A stretch of 64,000 nucleotides of DNA from NCBI GenBank assembly GCA_030765525.1, contig JAVCCK010000008.1, forward strand, positions 154,942-218,941, given 5' to 3'. Of this stretch, positions 8,579-18,034 are shown piece after piece; position 1 is the first letter of the stretch, and each line of letters opens with the position of its first letter. The position numbers and the translations under genes were made by a program. Origin of the DNA: Candidatus Lernaella stagnicola (lineage in GTDB: Bacteria; Lernaellota; Lernaellaia; Lernaellales; Lernaellaceae). Under the pieces are notes generated by a model. That model was not told the origin of the DNA. It did no database searches and saw only the letters and a program-made list of their open reading frames with translations.

Positions 8579-9232
8579 TCACTCGGTGCCGTGATGTATC
8601 AACGACCGCAAACGCCGCACCGCCTCGGCGATGTCAGCCGCCTGTGTCACCGCCGTCACAACCGCTACACGCCGGGCACCCGCCGCGACGACCTCGGCGA
8701 TATTCGTTTCGTTGATGCCGCCCATCACCGTGAAAGGGATGTCCAACTGCCCGCCGATGCTATTTATGGCGTCGGGACCAAGAAACACCTTGTGTTCGGG
8801 CTTCGTTCCCGTCAGGAAAATCGGACCGATGTTCACGTAATCCGCACCATCAGCCTGCGCTTTCAGCGCTTGCGCCAAATTGTGCGAACTGCGCCCGATG
8901 ATGAGCTCCGGGGCGAGCCGACGCGCCGCCGGCAGGGGGAAATCCGCCTGGCCGAGATGCACGCCGTCGGCCTCGACGGCCAGGGCGAGATCGATGTGGT
9001 CGTTGATGATCAGCAGCGCTCCGGCCGAACGAGTTTTCTCGCGGAATATTTGCGCCAACTCGAAAAGATCGCGCATTTCGAGCGTCTTGTCGCGTAACTG
9101 GACGATCTTTGCGCCGCCGTCCAGAATGCCGTCCAGCACTTCGAGATTCGAGCGACCCGCCGAAAGCGCTTCGCACGTCACGGGGTACAAGTCGACCTCT
9201 GCAAATTTCGTTAATAGCTCTTTTTTACGCAT
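8579..9232 (-). CDS. thiE: Thiamine-phosphate synthase
   Basis: 217 residues with the full ThiE pattern: QLRDKT near residue 46, NDHIDLALAVEADGVHLGQ, the phosphate-binding GPIFLTGTK, and VMGGIN. It joins HMP-pyrophosphate to the thiazole phosphate to give thiamine phosphate. Last gene of the thiCFSGHE operon, 28 nt after thiH. No clear SD precedes ATG 9232, so translation may depend on coupling. Confidence 0.95.
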   Translation of the reverse strand: MRKKELLTKFAEVDLYPVTCEALSAGRSNLEVLDGILDGGAKIVQLRDKTLEMRDLFELAQIFREKTRSAGALLIINDHIDLALAVEADGVHLGQADFPLPAARRLAPELIIGRSSHNLAQALKAQADGADYVNIGPIFLTGTKPEHKVFLGPDAINSIGGQLDIPFTVMGGINETNIAEVVAAGARRVAVVTAVTQAADIAEAVRRLRSLIHHGTE

Positions 9233-9260
9233 GTTTATACCACTAACTTAAAGTAGATTG

Positions 9261-10373
9261 TCACTTCCGAAAGCCCTCGTCGAAGTCCTTCCAAACCGCT
9301 TCGCGGCCGGCGTTTTCGATCGCCCGCGCCACGACCTTCGGGGAACGGGAGTCATGCACCGCGAATTGACGGCCGGAAGCTAACGCTCCGTCGCGGTAAC
9401 CGCCCACCGATGTCTTGCTGCCCGCGCTCATGCGGGTGACGCCAAGTGGAATCAAGCGGTCGCGCAGCGCGGCGCTCTCACGCGTGGACACCACGATCTC
9501 CGCGTCGGGCAACGTCAACCGGATGGCGGCAATCAGGTGCGCCAAATCGCGGTCGGACACGGCAACCCGGGGCGTGAATCCGCCCTCCGCCGGGCACAGT
9601 CGCGGAAAGCTGACCGCCACGCGGCTTTTCCAGAAACGTTTGGCAAGGTAGCGGCCGTGGTACGCGACAGCGAGGCCTTCGGCCCGCCAATCGGCCAAAC
9701 CGAGCAGGGCGCCGACGCCCAGGCTGCGGAAACCGGCGATGCCGCCCGCTTCGACGGCCCGCAAACGCCCGTCGAAATCGGCTTTCGGGCCGCGGTGTAG
9801 TTCGGCGTAGAGGCCGCGGTCGTACGTTTCCTGATACAAAGTCAGGTTATCGACGCCGGCACGTTCAAGGCTGCGGTAGTCGCTTTCATCCATGGGAAAC
9901 ACTTCAATTCCGATACTTGCGAACCGGGGCGCGATTTCAGCGACGACCATTTCCAGGTCGGCAACCTGAAAAGCGCGCGGCGCTTCGCCCGACACCAGCA
10001 GGATGTGGCGGAAGCCTTCTTGCCACAGGATGTCGGCTTCGGCGAGGGCTTCGTCCACGGTCAAGGTGCGGCGCGGGATGTCGTGGCGGACGGCGAAGCC
10101 GCAGTAACGGCAATCGTTGATGCATTCGTTGGACAGATAGAGCGGCGCGTAGAGTTGCACGATTTTGCCGAAACGATGCGCGGTGATCGCCGCGGAGCGC
10201 TGAGCCATGGCTTCGAGCAGGTCGTCGGCCGCGGGCGAAAAAAGCAACGGGAGGTCGGCGTCGTCTAGTTGGGAACGCCGCAATACGCTTTGCACGTCGG
10301 AAACCGAGACTTTTTCCATCCGGTCCCGAAGCCGGGGCCAATCGAAGCGGTGGAGAGCCTCCGCGAAACTCAT
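9261..10373 (-). CDS. thiH: 2-iminoacetate synthase (radical SAM)
   Basis: 370 residues. The radical-SAM cluster motif CINDCRYC (C84, C88, C91; Cx3Cx2C) follows the usual YLSNEC lead. ThiH cleaves tyrosine to dehydroglycine for thiazole formation with ThiG, the anaerobic counterpart of the glycine oxidase ThiO. ATG overlaps the stop of thiG by 4 nt. Its presence, with no thiO, suggests thiamine is made under low oxygen. Confidence 0.95.
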   Translation of the reverse strand: MSFAEALHRFDWPRLRDRMEKVSVSDVQSVLRRSQLDDADLPLLFSPAADDLLEAMAQRSAAITAHRFGKIVQLYAPLYLSNECINDCRYCGFAVRHDIPRRTLTVDEALAEADILWQEGFRHILLVSGEAPRAFQVADLEMVVAEIAPRFASIGIEVFPMDESDYRSLERAGVDNLTLYQETYDRGLYAELHRGPKADFDGRLRAVEAGGIAGFRSLGVGALLGLADWRAEGLAVAYHGRYLAKRFWKSRVAVSFPRLCPAEGGFTPRVAVSDRDLAHLIAAIRLTLPDAEIVVSTRESAALRDRLIPLGVTRMSAGSKTSVGGYRDGALASGRQFAVHDSRSPKVVARAIENAGREAVWKDFDEGFRK

Positions 10374-11161
10374 GGATCGTCCTTACGCAGAAAGCCCGTC
10401 AAAGGGCTGGAAGCGCGAGCGGTGGAACTGGTGTCGGCGGCACCCGCCATGCGGGCCATTTCGCCCGCTTCAACGGCGGTTTTGAAGGCGAGGGCCATAC
10501 GCACCGGGTCCTCGGCGATAGCGATTGCCGTATTGACCAGCACGGCGTCGGCGCCGGTTTCGATGGCATCGGCGGCATGGCTGGGTAGGCCGAGTCCGGC
10601 GTCAACCACAACCGGCACGCTTGCCTGGCGAATGATGATTTCGATTTGATCGCGCGTCCGCATGCCGCGGGCGCTGCCAATGGGCGCGGCCAGGGGCATA
10701 ACCGTGGCGCAGCCCGCGTCGGCCAGGCGCAGGGCGAGGATGGGGTCGGCGTTCATATACGGCAGGACGACGAAGCCCTCCTTGATAAGGATTTCGGCCG
10801 CCTTAAGGGTTTCGACGGGATCGGGCAGCAGGTAGTTCGGTTCGGGCGTCACCTCCAATTTGATCCAATTGTTGCCGGTGGCGGCGCGGGCCAGGCGGGC
10901 CAGACGAACGGCTTCCTCGGCGTCGCGCGCGCCGGAGGTGTTGGGCAGCAGACGGTACTTGGTCAGGTCCAGGTGCGAGAGCGTCGGGTCTTCCGGGTCG
11001 TGTAAATCCACGCGCCGCAGGGCCGTGGTGACCAGTTCGGTGCCGCTGGCTTCGAGGGAGGCGGCCATAACCGTCGGGTGCGGGAACTTGCCGGTTCCCA
11101 CCAGTAAACGACTCTTGAATTCGACGCCGGCGATCACCAGCGGTCCGTTTTCCACGGGCAT
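10370..11161 (-). CDS. thiG: Thiazole synthase
   Basis: 263 residues, full length. Begins with the family [19 protein letters not shown] and carries the Schiff-base lysine in NWIKLEV (K101), then the phosphate loops AAPIGSARG and [11 protein letters not shown]. It builds the thiazole ring from deoxyxylulose phosphate, dehydroglycine and sulfur from ThiS thiocarboxylate. Starts 3 nt after thiS. Confidence 0.96.
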   Translation of the reverse strand: MPVENGPLVIAGVEFKSRLLVGTGKFPHPTVMAASLEASGTELVTTALRRVDLHDPEDPTLSHLDLTKYRLLPNTSGARDAEEAVRLARLARAATGNNWIKLEVTPEPNYLLPDPVETLKAAEILIKEGFVVLPYMNADPILALRLADAGCATVMPLAAPIGSARGMRTRDQIEIIIRQASVPVVVDAGLGLPSHAADAIETGADAVLVNTAIAIAEDPVRMALAFKTAVEAGEMARMAGAADTSSTARASSPLTGFLRKDDP

Positions 11162-11164
11162 TTC

Positions 11165-11368
11165 TCAGCCTCCTCCGACGAAGCGAACCAGTTCCAGGGT
11201 GTCGCCGTCGCGGATTGCGGTGGTTTCGTATTTATCCGGTTGAATCACTTCGCCGTTGTGTTCGACGACAAGGTTTTCACGCAGGATATTCATCACCTCC
11301 AGCATGGCGGCGATGGTTTTCACGCCGTCGAACTGATGGGCTTCACCGTTCACGGTTAGTCGTGGCAT
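11165..11368 (-). CDS. thiS: Sulfur-carrier protein ThiS
   Basis: 67 residues with ubiquitin fold features and the C-terminal FVGGG whose last Gly is adenylated and thiocarboxylated. I chose ATG 11368 (protein begins [10 protein letters not shown]), which gives the usual size; the longer open frame is out-of-frame thiF sequence. Overlaps the end of thiF by 13 nt. Confidence 0.92.
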   Translation of the reverse strand: MPRLTVNGEAHQFDGVKTIAAMLEVMNILRENLVVEHNGEVIQPDKYETTAIRDGDTLELVRFVGGG

Positions 11369-12162
11369 GGATCTTCCCCCAATATCAGACGCAGGATGGC
11401 GTTGGCTTGATGGTGCGCCGCCACGCCGACTCGCGGGGCCATCAGTCCGCGGCCCGGGGCTGCTTCGCTGATTTCGTCGCCCACGACATAAAGTCCGTCG
11501 AGTCGCCGGGTTGTGCGAATTTCGTTGGCCGAGCCACAGCCCGCCACGCCGCTGGAGGCTACGACGGTTTTCTCGCCGGCCAACGCCTGGACGAGCATGG
11601 CCTTGGCCCTGGGCTCGTCGAAACACTCAGCGACGATTTGGCAGTCCCGAAAGAGCTTCGACGCGTTGGCGCGGGTTACTTCCAGGTTTCGCTGAACAAC
11701 TTCGGTGTAGGGATTGATGCGCTGCAAAGTTTCCGCCAGCGCTACGACCTTCGGCGTGCCCAGTTGGTCCAGGAAATACTGTTGCCGGTTCAGGTTGGAA
11801 GGCGCGACCAAATCGAAATCAGCCAGCACGATGCGACCGATGCCCGTGCGTACCAGCGCGATCGCCACAGCACTTCCTAAGCCGCCGACGCCCGCCACGC
11901 CAACCGTCGCCTGCTTGACCTTGGCATGGACGCCCGGCGTGTGGCGCGCCACGAGCAGCGACTCCAATTCCGCGGAGGTCGGGCGGCGATTGCGGGTAAT
12001 GAGCACCACGACGTCTCCCTCGTGCAGGATCGTGTCATAGCGAATCGTATAGCCGTTGAAGATGACCATGTCGGCCAGCGGCATGACCTCATCACGCAGT
12101 TCGAACAGGGTCGTACCGTTCTTGACGTGCAGTTCGCGTTCGTTGACCTGTAGCCGAATCAT
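11356..12162 (-). CDS. thiF: ThiF-family adenylyltransferase with fused N-terminal ThiS-like domain
   Basis: 268 residues in two parts. Residues 1-63 look like a ThiS/MoaD ubiquitin-like fold ([19 protein letters not shown]) but do not end in GlyGly. Residues 80-268 are an E1-like Rossmann enzyme with GVGGLGS (91-97), [17 protein letters not shown] and a C-terminal [11 protein letters not shown]. It activates ThiS for sulfur loading. The arrangement matches the smaller ThiF family found in anaerobes. Starts in a 4-nt overlap with thiC. The fused domain lacks a usable tail, so it probably has a structural or docking role. Confidence 0.88.
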   Translation of the reverse strand: MIRLQVNERELHVKNGTTLFELRDEVMPLADMVIFNGYTIRYDTILHEGDVVVLITRNRRPTSAELESLLVARHTPGVHAKVKQATVGVAGVGGLGSAVAIALVRTGIGRIVLADFDLVAPSNLNRQQYFLDQLGTPKVVALAETLQRINPYTEVVQRNLEVTRANASKLFRDCQIVAECFDEPRAKAMLVQALAGEKTVVASSGVAGCGSANEIRTTRRLDGLYVVGDEISEAAPGRGLMAPRVGVAAHHQANAILRLILGEDPCHD

Positions 12163-13445
12163 GTTTCATCCACCGATTTGCGGTACGTGCGAATGGCGCA
12201 TAACTCGCCGCACATCGTACAGACTTCGTTTTGGGCGTCTTCGCTTTTCATCCGGCGTGCCCGTGCCACAACCGGGTCGATGGCATGCCGGAACATCCCC
12301 TCCCAATCGAGTTGATTGCGCGCCCGGCTCATCTCACGGTCACGAGCCAAGGCTTGCGGCAGCCCCTTGGCGATGTCGCCGGAATGGGCCGCGATTTTAG
12401 CCGCGATTACGCCTTGCCGCACATCTTTGATGTCGGGCAGGGTCAGGTGCTCCGCGGGCGTGACGTAGCAGAGGAAATCAGCCCCGGCCATGGCCGCCAC
12501 GGCGCCGCCGATGGCTGCGGTGATGTGGTCGTACCCCGGCGCGATGTCGGTTGTGAGCGGCCCCAGCACATAAAAGGGAGCGCCGTCGCACAAGCGCTTT
12601 TGGATCTGCACGTTCGCAACGACTTGATCAAGCGGCACGTGACCCGGCCCTTCAATCATCGCCTGCACGCCGGCGTCGCGGGCGCGACGCGCCAGTTCGC
12701 CAAGCACCACCAACTCCTCGATCTGGCCGCGGTCGGTGGCGTCGCAGACGGAGCCGGGACGCAACGAGTCGCCCAGCGACAGGGTTACGTCGTAGGTGTG
12801 ACAGATCGCGAGCAGCCTGTCGTAGAACTCATACAGCGGATTTTCCGCGTCGTTCTTTTTCATCCACGCCGCGATGATGCTTCCCCCGCGGCTGACAATT
12901 CCCATCACCCGATCGCTCGACTCAAGCGCTTCCAGCGAGCGCCGCGTCGTGCCGCAGTGCACGGTGATGTAGTCGATGCCCGACGCGCATTGCTCATCGA
13001 TGGCGTCGAAGAGTTCGTCGACCGAGAAGTCGACGATGTCCCTTTTCTGCTGCGCCAAGACGGCCGACAGGTAGTAGATCGGCACGCTGCCCATCATCAC
13101 CGGGCAGTCGTCCAGCAACGCCGCGCGAATGGCCCGCAGGTCGCCGCCGGTCGACAGGTCCATGACCGAGTCGGCCCCGGCCTCGATCGCCACGCCCATC
13201 TTGGCGTTCTCTTCCGCGATATCGTAGTGGCTCGGGCTCGTACCGATGTTGGCATTGATCTTCGTACGCAGCCCTTCACCGATACCCATCGGGCGAAACG
13301 TGCGGCGATTGTTGTGGGGGACCACGACGCGCCCGGCGCGAACGCGCTCGGCTAGTACCGCCGCGTCGATCCCTTCGTCCTCGGCGATGATGTGGATACT
13401 CTCCGGCATCTCGCCTTGGTTTAGCTGGTCAAGCAATGTCGCCAT
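12159..13445 (-). CDS. thiC: Phosphomethylpyrimidine synthase (short form)
   Basis: 428 residues, the short ThiC form without the long N-terminal domain. The radical-SAM cluster motif sits at the C-terminus as CTMCGELC, spaced Cx2Cx3C rather than the Cx2Cx4C of classical ThiC. It converts AIR to HMP phosphate. ATG 13445 has AGGAG 7 nt upstream, and the leader holds a TPP riboswitch and attenuator, which argues for thiamine synthesis. The paralogue BzaF (hydroxybenzimidazole synthase) is similar in sequence and cannot be wholly excluded. Confidence 0.9.
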   Translation of the reverse strand: MATLLDQLNQGEMPESIHIIAEDEGIDAAVLAERVRAGRVVVPHNNRRTFRPMGIGEGLRTKINANIGTSPSHYDIAEENAKMGVAIEAGADSVMDLSTGGDLRAIRAALLDDCPVMMGSVPIYYLSAVLAQQKRDIVDFSVDELFDAIDEQCASGIDYITVHCGTTRRSLEALESSDRVMGIVSRGGSIIAAWMKKNDAENPLYEFYDRLLAICHTYDVTLSLGDSLRPGSVCDATDRGQIEELVVLGELARRARDAGVQAMIEGPGHVPLDQVVANVQIQKRLCDGAPFYVLGPLTTDIAPGYDHITAAIGGAVAAMAGADFLCYVTPAEHLTLPDIKDVRQGVIAAKIAAHSGDIAKGLPQALARDREMSRARNQLDWEGMFRHAIDPVVARARRMKSEDAQNEVCTMCGELCAIRTYRKSVDET

Positions 13446-13465
13446 ATGCGGCTCCTTTTAACGCG

Positions 13466-13490
13466 AAAACGCCTCGCGGTGGCCGAGGCG
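13466..13490 (-). terminator. Attenuator hairpin of the thi operon
   Basis: On the minus strand, CGCCTCG and CGAGGCG pair around a 7-nt loop and are followed by TTTT, between the TPP aptamer and the thiC ribosome site. This is the expression platform expected for TPP-induced premature termination. Confidence 0.75.
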
Positions 13491-13521
13491 CTTTATCGTC
13501 TGTTTTCTGCGGCGATAAAAT

Positions 13522-13603
13522 GAACTTCCTACACGGGCATTACCCCGGCCAGGTTCGAGGGGTATGTTCTCAGCGCAGCCCGCTCGAGCCGGCACCCCCG
13601 TTC
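13522..13603 (-). promoter_or_regulatory. TPP riboswitch (THI element)
   Basis: Read on the minus strand, the conserved THI boxes appear in order: GGGGGTGCC, then GCTGAGA, ACCCCTCGAACCTG, the GGTAATGCC core and the closing GGAAG. The aptamer lies about 80 nt upstream of thiC and is followed by a terminator hairpin, so high TPP should stop transcription of thiCFSGHE. Confidence 0.95.
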
Positions 13604-13615
13604 ACCATGGCTGGA

Positions 13616-13644
13616 CGCTAACAAAAATGCCGGGAGGTGTCCAA
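13616..13644 (-). promoter_or_regulatory. Candidate promoter of the thi operon
   Basis: TTGGAC (13644-13639) and TTAGCG (13621-13616) are separated by 17 nt and lie just upstream of the riboswitch and just past the end of xseA. The -10 match is poor; placement is the main argument. Confidence 0.35.
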
Positions 13645-13658
13645 CGGAATCGGCGGAG

Positions 13659-15080
13659 TCAATCTTCGGAGTCGGTGACCGAGACGCGAAGGCGGCCGCG
13701 GTGCAGACGGACTCCCAATTCCGCGCCGGTCGCAGTTCCGGCGGCCTCTTTGAGAACGCTGCCATTCGTGTCCGTGACGATGGCGTAGCCGCGTTCGAGT
13801 ACCGCCAGGGGGCTCACCGAAACCAGGCGGGAGCGCCACCCGACAAGCTGCTGGCGGTCGCTTCGCAGCCGGTTTTGCATCGCTTGACGCGCGCGATGGG
13901 CCAGTTGGCGATTGCGGTCGCGGCAACGTCGACGTTCTTGCGTGTGGCGTTCCACGTTGGCGACGAAGGAGGCGCCCAAACGGGCGGCCAGGCCTTCCAG
14001 TCGCGCCCGGCGCTGAAATAGTTGGTTGCGTGGAGAAGCGCCGGTCAGTCGCCGTTCGAGCAGGGCGAGGCGGTGCCCGTTGGCGATCAGCCGGTCTTGG
14101 GTTACGTCCATCAGTAGCGCGAGCAGGTCGTCCAGCCGCCGGCCGAGCAGAGCGGTCGGCACCGCTTCCTGCCGCAGTCGTTGACCGATTTTTTCAGCTT
14201 GATGACGCCGTACCGTAATATCACCCACCACGGCGCGTCGAGCGCGCTCCCACAAGGCGTCGATCTTTACCTGCAATTCGACGGCGTCGGGAACGGCGAT
14301 TTCGGCGGCGTGGGTTGGCGTGGCGGCGCGCACGTCGGCGGCCAGGTCGCAAAGCGAGACGTCCACCTCATGGCCGACACCCGAAATAACCGGCACCGGG
14401 CAATCAACCACGGCCCGCACCACCGGTTCCTCGTTCCAGCACCAAAGGTCTTCCAGGCTGCCGCCGCCGCGGCCGACGATGATTACGTCGGGATCGCCGA
14501 AATTGGCGAGGATCTCGATCGCGTGGGCGATGGATTGCGCCGCGGTTTCACCCTGCACTTGGGTTGGCGAGACGACGACTTGCTGACCCGGTCGCCTGCC
14601 GAAAATGATGCGCAACATGTCGCGCAACGCCGCGCCGTGCAGGCTTGTGACGATGCCCACGCGTTCCGGGAGTTTCGGCAGCGGGCGCTTTCGGGCCTGG
14701 TCGAAGAATCCGTTGGCGGCGAGCTTTTGCTGGAGTTCCAAAAATGCGGCGTGCAGCGCGCCCAGGCCCAGTGGTTCGAGGTAATCGACCAACACCTGGT
14801 ATTCGCTGCGCGGCCCATAGCTGCTGATCTTACCGCGCACGAGGTATTCCTTGCCGTCTTCCACCTCGAGTCGCAGGTAGCGGCGCACGTGGCGGTATAC
14901 GATGCACCGGATGGCCGCCTGGTCGTCTTTGAACGTGAAGTACATGTGGCCGCTGCCGGGGGTTGCCAGGCCGCTGACTTCGCCGCGCACCTGCACGTCG
15001 GGAAAGGTGGTCTGCAATTGCTGCTTGATGGCCTCGGCTAGTTCGCCGACGGTCCAGACGTGGCGGCCTTGGTCGGTCAC
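13659..15080 (-). CDS. xseA: Exodeoxyribonuclease VII large subunit
   Basis: An N-terminal OB-fold (VWTVGELAEAI...VRGEVSG...GHMYFTFKD) is followed by the catalytic domain with GVGHEVDVSL, DLAADVRAATPTHAAE and GRGGGSLEDLW. ExoVII degrades single-stranded DNA bidirectionally. GTG 15080 overlaps the upstream stop in GTGA and gives the usual N-terminus; an ATG at 15116 would add 12 residues and a 40-nt overlap. The small subunit xseB is not next to it. Confidence 0.93.
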   Translation of the reverse strand: MTDQGRHVWTVGELAEAIKQQLQTTFPDVQVRGEVSGLATPGSGHMYFTFKDDQAAIRCIVYRHVRRYLRLEVEDGKEYLVRGKISSYGPRSEYQVLVDYLEPLGLGALHAAFLELQQKLAANGFFDQARKRPLPKLPERVGIVTSLHGAALRDMLRIIFGRRPGQQVVVSPTQVQGETAAQSIAHAIEILANFGDPDVIIVGRGGGSLEDLWCWNEEPVVRAVVDCPVPVISGVGHEVDVSLCDLAADVRAATPTHAAEIAVPDAVELQVKIDALWERARRAVVGDITVRRHQAEKIGQRLRQEAVPTALLGRRLDDLLALLMDVTQDRLIANGHRLALLERRLTGASPRNQLFQRRARLEGLAARLGASFVANVERHTQERRRCRDRNRQLAHRARQAMQNRLRSDRQQLVGWRSRLVSVSPLAVLERGYAIVTDTNGSVLKEAAGTATGAELGVRLHRGRLRVSVTDSED

Positions 15081-15607
15081 GGTCCGCTTTTTGCCGCGGC
15101 GGGGCGGGTAATCCATTTGTTCAAGTAGGTTTCAATCTCTTTGGCCGAAACGGGCCCCAGCCATTTCTGCGCCAACGAGCCGTCGGGGGCATACAGGAAG
15201 GTCGCGGGAATCGCCTCGACGCCGAAGTCGCGCACCAACTGCGCCGACGGCCGCGCCACGGGATAAATCATCTCGAATTTCTTCGCCGTATGCGCGATCG
15301 TGGCATCGCTTCCTTCGTCGATGCTCATCGCCAAAATCCGTAGCCCGTCCGTTTCCCAGGTGGCGTGCAGGTGGTTGAGGTGCGGTATCTCGTGGAGGCA
15401 CGGGATGCACCACGCCGCCCAAAACACGACCAACGTGGGCTTGCCGATGTTGGTGTGCAGTTTCTGGTCGCCGTCCTGACCAAGAACCCGGTAGGTCGCC
15501 TGGGACGAACTGATAAACGGCAGCCCCGGCCCGGCGCTCACAGCAAGCGTCGATCCGCCGGCAACGAGCAGGGCGGCCAGCGCGATGAAAATCAAAACGT
15601 GTTTCAT
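15077..15607 (-). CDS. TlpA/ResA-like thioredoxin-fold protein
   Basis: 176 residues. Hydrophobic N-terminal signal or anchor (1-26), then a TlpA-like thioredoxin domain with active site WCIPC in the context LVVFWAAWCIPCLHEIPHLN and a cis-Pro region (VEAIPATFLY). Such proteins reduce apocytochrome c cysteines or other periplasmic disulfides. It follows the DsbD/ScsB gene, its likely electron donor. ATG 15607 preferred over the adjacent TTG 15610. Confidence 0.88.
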   Translation of the reverse strand: MKHVLIFIALAALLVAGGSTLAVSAGPGLPFISSSQATYRVLGQDGDQKLHTNIGKPTLVVFWAAWCIPCLHEIPHLNHLHATWETDGLRILAMSIDEGSDATIAHTAKKFEMIYPVARPSAQLVRDFGVEAIPATFLYAPDGSLAQKWLGPVSAKEIETYLNKWITRPAAAKSGP

Positions 15608-15642
15608 CAAGTTTTCAAGCCTTTCAACAACGACTTGTTTCC

Positions 15643-17889
15643 TCAGCCCTTCGCGGCGCTGTTCAAGGCGTTGATAAGTAAGTCCTTGGTTAAGACTTCA
15701 GGCAGGATAACCGGTTTTCCGCCGTTTTTCGGCCCGATGACCGCATACACCGGCACGCCCGCCTTACCGTGACGCTTGAGGAAATCGGTGATTTCCGGGT
15801 CCCGATTGGTGTAGTCGCCCTTGAGCGGAATGATGCCGAGTTGTTTGATCGTGTTTTTCACTTCCTCGGATTCAATGACCGCCTTCTCGTTGACTTTGCA
15901 CGTCCAGCACCACGCGGCGGTGAAATCGACGAATACCGTTTTGCCGTCCGCGACGAGGTTCGTCACGGAATCCTCGGACCAACGCTGCCAGGGAATACCG
16001 TCCGGCGCGACGGCGATTTGTCCCGCGACTGCCGGCGGCTCGAAACGCAGTAAAGTCGCGCCGCCGCCCAGCGCAATGGCGATTGCGACAACGGCGACGG
16101 TGAGGCGGACGGCTCTTTCGCGCAGGATGCTGCCGAAGCGGCCGTACAGCCAGGAGGCAAAACCGAGCAACCCGAGGTAGACGAGCAGGCGCGTCATTCC
16201 GGCGGCGCCGGCCTGTTTGCCGAGCACGTCTAGCAGCCAGATCACCGTGGCCATCAGCAAGAAAGCCATCACGGCCTTGAAGGTATCCATCCAGTCGCCC
16301 GGCTTGGGCATGAAGTGCGTCCAGGCAGGAACGAAAGCCAAGAGCAAAAACGGGAACGCCAAGCCCAGACCTACCGACATGAAAATCATGAAGGTCACCC
16401 AAATCGGCTGCGTGAAAGCGAAGCCGACCGCCGTTCCCAAAAACGGCGCTGTACACGGCGTCGCCAACACCGTGGCGAAAATGCCGTTGAAAAACGAGCC
16501 GCGTAGGCCTTCTTTAACCGTGGCGTCTTGGACGGCGGCGGAGGTCGGGGTGTTAATCAGGAACACGTCGAGCATCGAGAGGCCGAACACGAAAACCACG
16601 GCCGCGAGTATGGAAACAAACACCGGCGACTGGAACTGGAATCCCCATCCCACGGCTTCGCCGCCGCCTTTGAGAATGGCGACGAAAATCGCCAGCGCGA
16701 GGAAGCTGCCGAGGATACCCACCGTGTAAGCGATGCCGTGGTTGCGGATTTCCCGGTGTGTCATGTCCGACTGTTGAATGACCGAAAGCACCTTGATCGA
16801 CAGCACCGGTAACACGCACGGCATGATGTTGAGGATGATGCCGCCCGCGAAGGCAAACAGCAGCATTAACAGCAAGCCTCGTTGCGGCGCTGCGGCAAAG
16901 GGCGCCGCGCCGGAAGTCGCCACCGTCGACGCCAGGTCGGGGAGTTCGATTTTCTCTACGGGCGTTCCCGCGGCCGCAAAGGGCAGGGCGGTTTCGAAAT
17001 CGACGGCGATCTTCTGCTCCTTTTTTCCGTCGAGGAGGACGAATTGGAAGGTTCCGCCGGCCTTTTCCGCTTTATCAAGTTCCGGCCACGTCAACACGGT
17101 CACCTGGACGGCTAATTGCGTGCGCGGCGCGGTGCTGTGCGGTTCGGCTTGAACCTTCAGGACATCGTAATTGACCGGTTTGAGCGGCGAAAACAAAGGA
17201 TGCTTTTGCTTGGCGCGCGGGGCGATCTGTTTGCCTTCGGGAGCGTTGAGGACGAACATCACCGTGAACTCGTCGCCGGGCGTCACGGCAGAGACATTGA
17301 AACGGGAAGTGACCGCCAGGCCGGGAACCGTGTCGACCGGTACGGGTACGACTTTCTGTACGGCGTCGAAAAGCCCGCGATGACTGCTTGGCGTTGTCGC
17401 GTCCGCGACGGGCAATTCCAAAGAGACCGACACTTTACCCGGCAGACAGATGTGTTTGCACACGAGCCAGGACGGTTCGGCCTGCAGCTTAAGTGCTCCG
17501 CCGGCCTCGGTGGAGACAGTTACGTTGGAGTAAAGCAGGAGTTCTTTCTCGTAGCCATAACCGGAAAGCGGCGTGCCGACGCCGAACAGCACGGGCTCAG
17601 GATATTGGGCCGGGCCGAAAATCAGGGCGTCGTATTTCTGCCAGGCGATCTTCGTCGGTAGACCGGCCTCACCCGGATTGCTCCAATAGATATGCCAATC
17701 CTTGTCAACAGTGAACTTGATGCCGGCGCGGAAGGTGTCGCCGGGCTTCACCGCCGCGACGTCGGCGATTAGTTCGGCCGAGACGTGAGGTTTTTTCAGG
17801 TCGTCTTCAGCCGCCGCGGGCGCGACGGCGAATAGGGTCGCCAGCAGAACGAGTAAGATCAAGCTATGGCTGCGAATGCGTATTCTCAT
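15643..17889 (-). CDS. DsbD/ScsB-family thiol:disulfide interchange protein
   Basis: 748 residues from ATG 17889 (GAGGGCG upstream; longer frames exist to 17940). Signal peptide ending APAAAEDD; N-terminal beta-sandwich domain (about 30-330) with a Cys pair (VCKHICLPG) as in ScsB; eight-helix DsbD membrane core containing MPCVLPVLSIK and ATPCTAPFLG, the two electron-carrying cysteines; C-terminal thioredoxin domain with AAWCWTCK. It moves reducing power from cytoplasmic thioredoxin to the periplasm, serving the TlpA protein just downstream and cytochrome c maturation. Confidence 0.93.
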   Translation of the reverse strand: MRIRIRSHSLILLVLLATLFAVAPAAAEDDLKKPHVSAELIADVAAVKPGDTFRAGIKFTVDKDWHIYWSNPGEAGLPTKIAWQKYDALIFGPAQYPEPVLFGVGTPLSGYGYEKELLLYSNVTVSTEAGGALKLQAEPSWLVCKHICLPGKVSVSLELPVADATTPSSHRGLFDAVQKVVPVPVDTVPGLAVTSRFNVSAVTPGDEFTVMFVLNAPEGKQIAPRAKQKHPLFSPLKPVNYDVLKVQAEPHSTAPRTQLAVQVTVLTWPELDKAEKAGGTFQFVLLDGKKEQKIAVDFETALPFAAAGTPVEKIELPDLASTVATSGAAPFAAAPQRGLLLMLLFAFAGGIILNIMPCVLPVLSIKVLSVIQQSDMTHREIRNHGIAYTVGILGSFLALAIFVAILKGGGEAVGWGFQFQSPVFVSILAAVVFVFGLSMLDVFLINTPTSAAVQDATVKEGLRGSFFNGIFATVLATPCTAPFLGTAVGFAFTQPIWVTFMIFMSVGLGLAFPFLLLAFVPAWTHFMPKPGDWMDTFKAVMAFLLMATVIWLLDVLGKQAGAAGMTRLLVYLGLLGFASWLYGRFGSILRERAVRLTVAVVAIAIALGGGATLLRFEPPAVAGQIAVAPDGIPWQRWSEDSVTNLVADGKTVFVDFTAAWCWTCKVNEKAVIESEEVKNTIKQLGIIPLKGDYTNRDPEITDFLKRHGKAGVPVYAVIGPKNGGKPVILPEVLTKDLLINALNSAAKG

Positions 17890-18034
17890 CGTCGCCCTCA
17901 TCGACAGGGTTCGTCTCGTTAGTCGACAAAAGATAAGCACTCTTTCATCTCAATAAAAGCCGCTTGAAGGTAGATGAGCCGTGCGGCTCGGGCCACGCCG
18001 GCGGCGTATTGAAAAATCACGGGAGCGGCCGCGT

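Noticed and set aside
12231-13355. 374-codon plus-strand open frame
   Set aside because: Antisense of thiC.
13446-13465. Possible extra small gene in the thi leader
   Set aside because: The leader is fully explained by the attenuator and the ribosome site of thiC.
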